From Epiperipatus broadwayi (lineage: Eukaryota > Onychophora > Udeonychophora > Euonychophora > Peripatidae), in the NCBI GenBank assembly GCA_028023455.1, contig JAQFVV010000013.1:3476001-3540000 (forward strand): DNA of 64,000 nt, in the 5' to 3' direction. The stretch's first letter is position 1. Each line of letters starts with the position of its first letter. Position numbers and translations under genes: made by a program. The notes under the pieces were generated by a model, which was not told where the DNA came from, searched no databases, and worked only from the letters and a program-made list of their open reading frames with translations. Of the stretch, positions 60,401-64,000 are shown piece after piece.

Positions 60401-60750
60401 CCATGCTTTATTTTTGTCTGTCATAATTGTATATATGTATTGGGAAAATATTTATCATTTACACAAACATTCATTCTGCCTTATCAGGCACTGAGAAGAA
60501 AGACCATGGTGTTTCTTGATCTTAAACTCAGAGGTAAAAAGCCAATAAACTCACCACACTGGCTAATGCATGTTGGTGAGCAGCCCATCCATGTTCGTAT
60601 ACTATATGAATAATCACATAGTAATAACAGCTGCAACGACAAGAACGTATGGAGTGGACATTAGGAATTTGCCCTGCTCGGTTCCTTTAAGGCCTCCAAG
60701 AGGAATCAAAGGGTCTCCTTTCAGTTAATAGCAAAACTCCTTTCTGCAGC
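57453..60750 (-). mobile_element. RTE-type non-LTR retrotransposon, apparently full length
   Basis: The 3298 bp insertion is bounded by an identical 11 bp duplication. On the minus strand it has a ~326 bp 5' region, one long ORF and almost no 3' UTR. The stop is followed within ~15 bp by a GATAATG-type simple repeat (GGTTGATAATGATGATGATG), the short microsatellite-like tail typical of RTE elements. The 5' leader is distinctly richer in G+C than flanking DNA. The intact ORF and perfect duplication mean a young insertion. Confidence 0.9.
57467..60424 (-). CDS. RTE-type endonuclease-reverse transcriptase, intact ORF (985 aa)
   Basis: A single ORF for target-primed retrotransposition. Residues ~47-285 are an AP-type endonuclease with all expected motifs: TYNCRSL (Asn53), CEVRR (Glu82), QVYAPTS (151-157), MGDFNARIG (Asp188, Asn190), LDYILTN and GSDHR (Asp279, His280). 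The RT spans ~505-800: GKAPGNDG, RNYRPISLL, FVDYEKAFDS (Asp635), GVRQGDSISPKLF, FADD (732-735) and SYKYLGQIIN. A C-terminal domain with WAGHIVRRDD and RWMDEIRK follows, as usual in RTE proteins. The first 43 residues (GGCKVTNQGSGWWPKAEG...) look like translated leader; Met44 just before the endonuclease is an equally good start. No internal stop or frameshift and no lost catalytic residue was seen. Such ORFs are often mislabelled craniofacial development protein 2-like in animal annotations. Clade call is confident; activity is inferred. Confidence 0.92.
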   Translation of the reverse strand: MTDKNKAWPLFPGGCKVTNQGSGWWPKAEGAKNPLIADPGCHLMTTFYLGTYNCRSLSSEGRLQELEEELSYIKWDIIGLCEVRRKGEETIDLKSGHILYYKGTNIGNTSGVGFIINKKWKNNIVEIDGVSDRVARLVIQLNSRYQMQIIQVYAPTSSHSDEVVEDFYMDVQKAFDQSKHHFKIVMGDFNARIGKKMKDESAVGNFGYGNRNERGHRLVEFAEKEKLYIMNSFFEKNVKRKWTWKHPNEGTAELDYILTNRKYIFQDCNVLNKFNTGSDHRLVRCKIRVNVKLERQKLLRKTIFTVDIPNLQKHSNEFKLELTNRFQVLVDFEHDSDLNEINMKITDTLLKTATKIAGRKKQQLTNKISTETREFMKKRRNMKIYKNDALKRIEYLEFCKMVRKRVENDIRKYNCELARKAVEENKSLKNVKQHFGIGRKFISAIRKKDGIITKRRDDIMKLVEDFYQELYSNKEQVPPISITSSKLPRILNEEVRHAIKCMKKGKAPGNDGIIIDILKEAGEEIEKILAKLYTKCLNDKDVPDDWKNAVIILIFKKGDKEDIRNYRPISLLSVLYKIFTKIITTRLQRTLDFHQPREQARFKSGFSTVDHIQVLREVIERTNEYELPLCLGFVDYEKAFDSINISSVIKALDHQGIDPGYCHILKNIYKNATATIRLHNDTGKVNIEKGVRQGDSISPKLFTAVLHEVFCGLKWETKGVKVNGDYLSHLDFADDVVVFANNASDLQEMLQELSDESRKVGLKINVKKTKVMFNRFAQNMKIKIDYDELEEVNSYKYLGQIINTDGNIMEEINHRIKLGWSAFGRNNLILKGNMPMCLKRKVFNKCVLPVLTYGSETWTLNRRAIQRLQTTQRSMERCMLGVTRRDHKHNVWVREQTGVTDLIEKIKRLKWSWAGHIVRRDDNRWTIEILNWIPRDCKRPRKRPHVRWMDEIRKCAGVMWRREAKDQRRWIKLGETFILQWIDNG

Positions 60751-60761
60751 CAACTATTAGT
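60751..60761 (+). repeat. Target-site duplication, right copy (11 bp)
   Basis: CAACTATTAGT immediately after the 5' end of the RTE; identical to the left copy. Confidence 0.9.
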
Positions 60762-61200
60762 ACTGTAATGTATTCATACTGCAATGTATCCAGACATATT
60801 AGGAATAACAAATAAACTAAAGAAGATATGCAATCAATATAACATCAGACAAACTTTCCAGAACCATATCACTCTATGAGGAATTCTAATATTTACAAAT
60901 TTTTAAACTTAGAAATGCTGAAAAACAAAAACAGCATCTATGAAATACTAAGTAAATGGGGAAGGATATATATTGATAAGACCAGTTCCCCCATTTGAAA
61001 AGCAATTAAAAGAGCACTAACTGATGATTAGAAAAAAAGAAAACAGATCTGTATAAAGTAGCATATCATGTATGTATCAATGAAGATATGTTCAATTGGG
61101 AAAATATAAAAATATTAGAGAGAGGAAAAAGTACAAAGAAGAAATTTTAAAAAAGCTCCTCACATGACAATGGCAAATAATCCCATAAGTCAACTTACTG
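60762..61200 (+). pseudogene. PLE GIY-YIG remnant (right half of split element)
   Basis: Continues the RT-endonuclease linker and GIY-YIG region: LKNKNSIYEILSKWGRIYID corresponds to LKNKNCIYEISCKCGRMYN at 34.57 kb, with both cysteines altered (C to L-shifted and C to W). HIMYVSM corresponds to ADHVCINEH. Multiple stops. A short direct repeat TACTGTAATGTATTCA / TACTGCAATGTATCCA lies at 60761-60792. Confidence 0.65.
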
Positions 61201-61299
61201 TGATAATAAATAAGATCTGGGTGCCATTAATTAACTTTGCTCTTTGGAGAAATCAAGAGGACTCTCATAAATAAGTATATGAAATTTTTACTGATGGTT

Positions 61300-61480
61300 G
61301 CCTTTGGCAGAGTCATTCAGTTAATTTGTATTAAAGCTTTACACTGAAATTTCAACATGCAAATATCTAAAAGTCCAAGTTTGATTCCCATGCTAGTACT
61401 GACATTGGTCAGTCCAGCAACACCTGAAGAAGAGAGGAGACTAAAACCATTTGAACATTGTGTTCAATAGTAACCTGTGA
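61300..61480 (+). other. PLE tail: tRNA-like module and hammerhead-like core
   Basis: CTTTGGCAGAGTCATTCAGTT (A-box relic), AAGTTTGATTCCC (B box), then CACCTGAAGA (intact CTGANGA), GAGAGG, a disturbed loop and arm, and TGAACATTGTGTT. GTGTT can pair with AACAC just upstream of CTGAAGA as helix I. Same order as in the copies at 7.9 and 35.0 kb. Confidence 0.5.
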
Positions 61481-61590
61481 ACTATTACTAATAGTTGAAT
61501 GTAATTGGAAAATTTAAATAAAGTTTTAATTTTTTTCTAGAGACATCTAATAGTTAATGGTATATAATATAAATAATTTAACATATAGCT

Positions 61591-62861
61591 ACAATCTATG
61601 ATGATATATTTAATGAAAATTTCCCTAATGCTCATATCAAAACTTGTAGAGCAAATCAAAGCAAGCAAAAAGAAAGTTTACCAAATTATTTCACTTATTT
61701 CCCTTTAATATGATCTGGCCTTTTGTTAAATGTAATATGGGGGATTTGAACACAGATTTTCAAGCTTCCTTCAGCTATCCATTCTATCTCATACAACCAA
61801 TACATACACCACACACATGAAAAAAGAAATGATCTCCAATATATGTATTTCTTGCTGAACCAGCATTCATCAGTTGGTCCAGATCATCATCTCCCACTTA
61901 TATAATGTTTGCACCACCAAATAATGGTAACTTTTCTGATTTTGCTGAATTAACTTCCAAATATGATACCTTCCTGAATGCTAACATAAATCAGTATAGA
62001 GAAAAAAACTATAGTAATTATCAAACTTATTCAAAACTTAATGTGGTTATCTAAGTAAATAGCTAATAAAATTTGAAAAGACATACTGAGCTACATCAAA
62101 CTGCATGTTATTGTAGTTTAACACTCATTTTAACCCACTATGCTTCCTATGTTGATCAATTTATTGTCACTATAAAAATGTTTCTTCTAGTAATCGATTA
62201 CTAATTAAATAATTTCTGAGTTTTGTTCTTTTTTTTTTTTAACTAAAAGATTATAGCAGTGATAATATGGTTGAATTGATCCTGAACTACTTCACAAAAG
62301 TTGAAGTAGATTTCAATAAATATAGAGGATAATTCTATAACAATGCAATTAGTATGGCTGAAAAGTATAGCTTAAGCATTATATAAAAATTCTAGGAAAG
62401 AACAAACTTGCAAAGTTTATTCCATGTATTGAACATTCTTAAATTTATTTATAATTTGATGGAATTTTTTTTTTTTTGCAATAACAAATGAACTTTATTG
62501 TTTTCTCAGCTTACATTGTTAAAAAATTTGTTTCCTGAGTAAAAATTCCTATATATTTTTATCAGATAGAAAATAGTGAGCTCACATCAAAGGAGTTCCA
62601 GTTAGAAGTGAAAGTCATATTTACTGTACTAAATATGAATAAATATTAGATGAAAGCTAAAAATGTACAAAAAGAATTTGAATTCATTTTCATGCTTCCC
62701 CTTTGGGCAACTTTGTAGCAATGTGATCCAATGCAAATAATATCATTGAACACATATATAAACATTACTATCATTATTATAGTTTGTATCAAATAATAAG
62801 GCCGATTTTAATGAAAATTAACAGACAATTAAAATTACCCTACAGATTTAGAATATAAAAA
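61591..62861. other. A+T-rich noncoding stretch
   Basis: No gene or clear repeat recognised. Confidence 0.5.
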
Positions 62862-63215
62862 CTGTCAACAACAACAAAAAAAGATACTATAAGAAAAAAA
62901 ATAAAGATGCTCTCAAAGCTTTAGACAAACTTACTCCAAAAGTAAAAGCAAATTCATTTATATCTGTTATGGATGATTTTGGAACCAAGCTAGACAAAGA
63001 ACAATAATGCATAGGAGTCAAGCTAGTATGTTTTCATTATTAATGAATTGCAAGCTCTCAAAGATCAGATTCATAGTGGAGGTAAGATAATAGTGCAAGA
63101 GTATCTCAAGAATTCTGATATTAGTTTAATTGTTGAACTTCTTGACTTCCATCTATACATCAAACAAACTCAACATGAAAAAAAGTTCAGTCATCAAGAT
63201 GTGTATACCAAATAA
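62862..63215 (+). pseudogene. Unidentified decayed coding sequence
   Basis: Two plus-strand pieces look like real protein and not A+T-rich noise. 62862-63007 reads KTVNNNKKRYYKKKNKDALK continuing ALDKLTPKVKANSFISVMDD and FGTKLDKEQ before a stop. About 63049-63215 reads ELQALKDQIHSGGKIIVQEY continuing LKNSDISLIVELLDFHLYIK. A stop/frame change separates them. Probably a relic of a transposon protein or processed pseudogene. I do not recognise the family. Confidence 0.35.
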
Positions 63216-63586
63216 TATTTCAATAGAAAATTCAGACAACTTTTCTAAATATGAAACAATTTTAAAATTATTTTTTTTTGTATTTTATAATTACTAATTG
63301 CATTGGTAAAACATCAGTCTCTAAACTAAAAAAATAAAGAATGATCTATGATTAACAATATCCTAAGACTGAATATGTGATCCTAGCTTTCTCTTCAAAA
63401 AAAATAATAACTGCACCTTACTTATTTAAATGATATAGTTGATAAGTTTGTGTCCAAAAAAAACTATAAAAAAAACTATAATAAATATAATTTATAACTG
63501 TAATGTTATAGCCTAAAAATGATTTACTCGCTGACGAAGAAGCTTCCAAATAAACAAAACAAATGTCGCTTAAAACTATTAAATGG

Positions 63587-63627
63587 GCCAAGCGCTTTCG
63601 AGGTTTGCCCTCATATTCATGGCCGAC
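63587..63627 (-). ncRNA. Hammerhead-ribozyme-like motif in PLE tail
   Basis: Minus strand: GGCC, then an ATGA-containing core, GAGG-GCAAA-CCTC (perfect stem II), GAAA, then AGCGCT (self-pairing minimal helix III starting from the last A), T, and GGCC, which can pair with the first GGCC as helix I. All three helices are placed as in a type I hammerhead. The CUGANGA heptamer is altered, so activity is doubtful. Confidence 0.4.
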
Positions 63628-63687
63628 GAAAGTAATAAATCTTTACGTAGTGTTATTAAATAACAAATATGCAAATGTAAATGCAAA

Positions 63688-63996
63688 TCAGTTTGACCAT
63701 TTTTTTGAAATGGAAAAACACGTGTCGCGTCTATTGATAGAATTGTTGTCGCAAACAATAAAGTACGCCTCTTTGATCTTTCTTTTACCGTCGTTGGTTT
63801 CAGGGCATACAATCCTGGGGTTGCCTGGTTCGAACACATGGCCAGTCTGCTTTTCATGTTCCAGAAATATTGAAAAGTTATCGCTGTTCTTTTTTGCTCT
63901 TCTATAGGTATACAAGTGTTGAGCAGCTCTGTTGTGAACAGTGGCCTTAGTTTCCCCATAGTATATGGCTTTGCATCCGGCCTGTGGACATGGCAT
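63688..63996 (-). CDS. GIY-YIG endonuclease domain of a Penelope-like element (partial)
   Basis: At least 102 codons open to the window edge; the frame very probably continues upstream outside it, so the Met at 63996 is not a supported start. It opens with CPQAGCKAIYYGETKATVHN followed by RAAQHL, the AIYYGET block being the YIG strand of the nuclease and the following Arg the conserved catalytic-helix Arg. FLEHEKQTGH and IKEAYFI follow, with the Glu that would bind metal. YIG is YYG here, a tolerated variant. The protein ends DTCFSISKKWSN. It is the C-terminal nuclease of a PLE reverse transcriptase ORF, used to nick DNA for target-primed insertion. Lineage differs from the other three PLE families in this window. 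Confidence 0.7.
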   Translation of the reverse strand: MPCPQAGCKAIYYGETKATVHNRAAQHLYTYRRAKKNSDNFSIFLEHEKQTGHVFEPGNPRIVCPETNDGKRKIKEAYFIVCDNNSINRRDTCFSISKKWSN

Positions 63997-64000
63997 GCTG

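Larger units (their letters stand above)
55395..61590 (+). mobile_element. Penelope-like element (family 1), decayed, split by an RTE insertion
   Basis: Starts with a short fold-back of tail sequence (about 55395-55600: antisense tail, then sense tail). It continues with degenerate PLE RT (55640-57441), is interrupted by the RTE at 57453-60750, and resumes with the RT end/GIY-YIG relic, tRNA-like module and tail to about 61590. The join matches the uninterrupted sequence at 34.35 kb (AACAATTATTGGTACTGTAG there, AACAACTATTAGTACTGTAA here). Confidence 0.8.
63520..64000 (-). mobile_element. Penelope-like element 3' part (family 4), cut by the window end
   Basis: Minus-strand GIY-YIG ORF followed toward lower coordinates by a noncoding tail with a hammerhead-like motif. 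Base composition is clearly more balanced (more C+G and CpG) than surrounding DNA, suggesting a younger insertion than the other PLE copies. Confidence 0.65.

Noticed and set aside
57467-60424. Host gene similar to craniofacial development protein 2
   Set aside because: The ORF has a full AP endonuclease plus RT, sits in a 3.3 kb unit with a target-site duplication and has an RTE tail. It is a retrotransposon.
63525-63580. Hammerhead core around CTGACGAAGAAGCTTCC on the plus strand
   Set aside because: The heptamer fits CUGANGA and a GTC follows, but no stem II or GAAA of the right spacing could be drawn.
1-64000. Bacterial-type features (operons, ribosome binding sites, CRISPR, attachment sites)
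   Set aside because: The gene content is entirely eukaryotic mobile elements, and no regularly spaced short repeats exist.
1-64000. LTR retrotransposon or endogenous virus
   Set aside because: No gag/protease/integrase motifs and no paired LTRs were seen. All RT relics are LINE or Penelope type.

Overview
The window reads as animal nuclear DNA from a very A+T-rich genome (roughly three quarters A+T by eye), crowded with decayed transposable elements. No host gene, rRNA or functional tRNA gene could be supported. Everything with recognisable coding content is mobile-element protein: one intact RTE-type non-LTR retrotransposon ORF, fragments of two other non-LTR (LINE) families, several Penelope-like elements (PLEs) recognised by their reverse transcriptase and GIY-YIG endonuclease, pogo/Tigger-like DNA transposons, and a possible hAT remnant. 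The mixture of PLE, RTE, tRNA-like modules and pogo elements fits a metazoan, possibly a mollusc such as a cephalopod or another lophotrochozoan. That placement is an inference and no sequence here proves it.

Layout. 0.9-3.4 kb: a 2.5 kb fold-back element with long inverted arms. 5.4-5.95 kb: a diverged tandem repeat. 7.26-8.13 kb: a palindromic PLE tail. 8.7-10.13 and 14.7-15.6 kb: two pogo/Tigger-like deletion derivatives with the same terminal inverted repeat and TA target sites. 11.25-11.85 kb: a second PLE lineage, a GIY-YIG remnant between inverted arms. 16.1-17.8 kb: another TIR element between direct repeats, then an RTE fragment. 19.2-23.6 kb: a decayed LINE (endonuclease plus RT, minus strand) whose 5' part is repeated in tandem. 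23.6-33.2 kb: A+T-rich sequence with nothing recognisable. 33.2-35.2 kb: a near-palindrome of two head-to-head PLE copies. 39.2-39.5 kb: a short inverted repeat. 40.3-40.5 kb: a polypurine tract. 40.6-47.9 kb: four fragments of a third LINE family on both strands. 48.0-49.2 kb: a long inverted repeat with hammerhead-ribozyme-like motifs and a tRNA-like module. 50.85-51.6 kb: a third PLE lineage. 55.4-61.6 kb: a dead PLE split by an intact 3.3 kb RTE with an 11 bp target-site duplication. 63.5-64.0 kb: the 3' part of a fourth PLE lineage, running off the window end.

The recurring theme is Penelope-like retroelements in inverted (fold-back) form. In the best-represented family the noncoding tail carries tRNA-like A/B boxes followed by a hammerhead-like core, in every copy seen. 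Nothing resembling a defence system, operon, CRISPR array or biosynthetic cluster is present.
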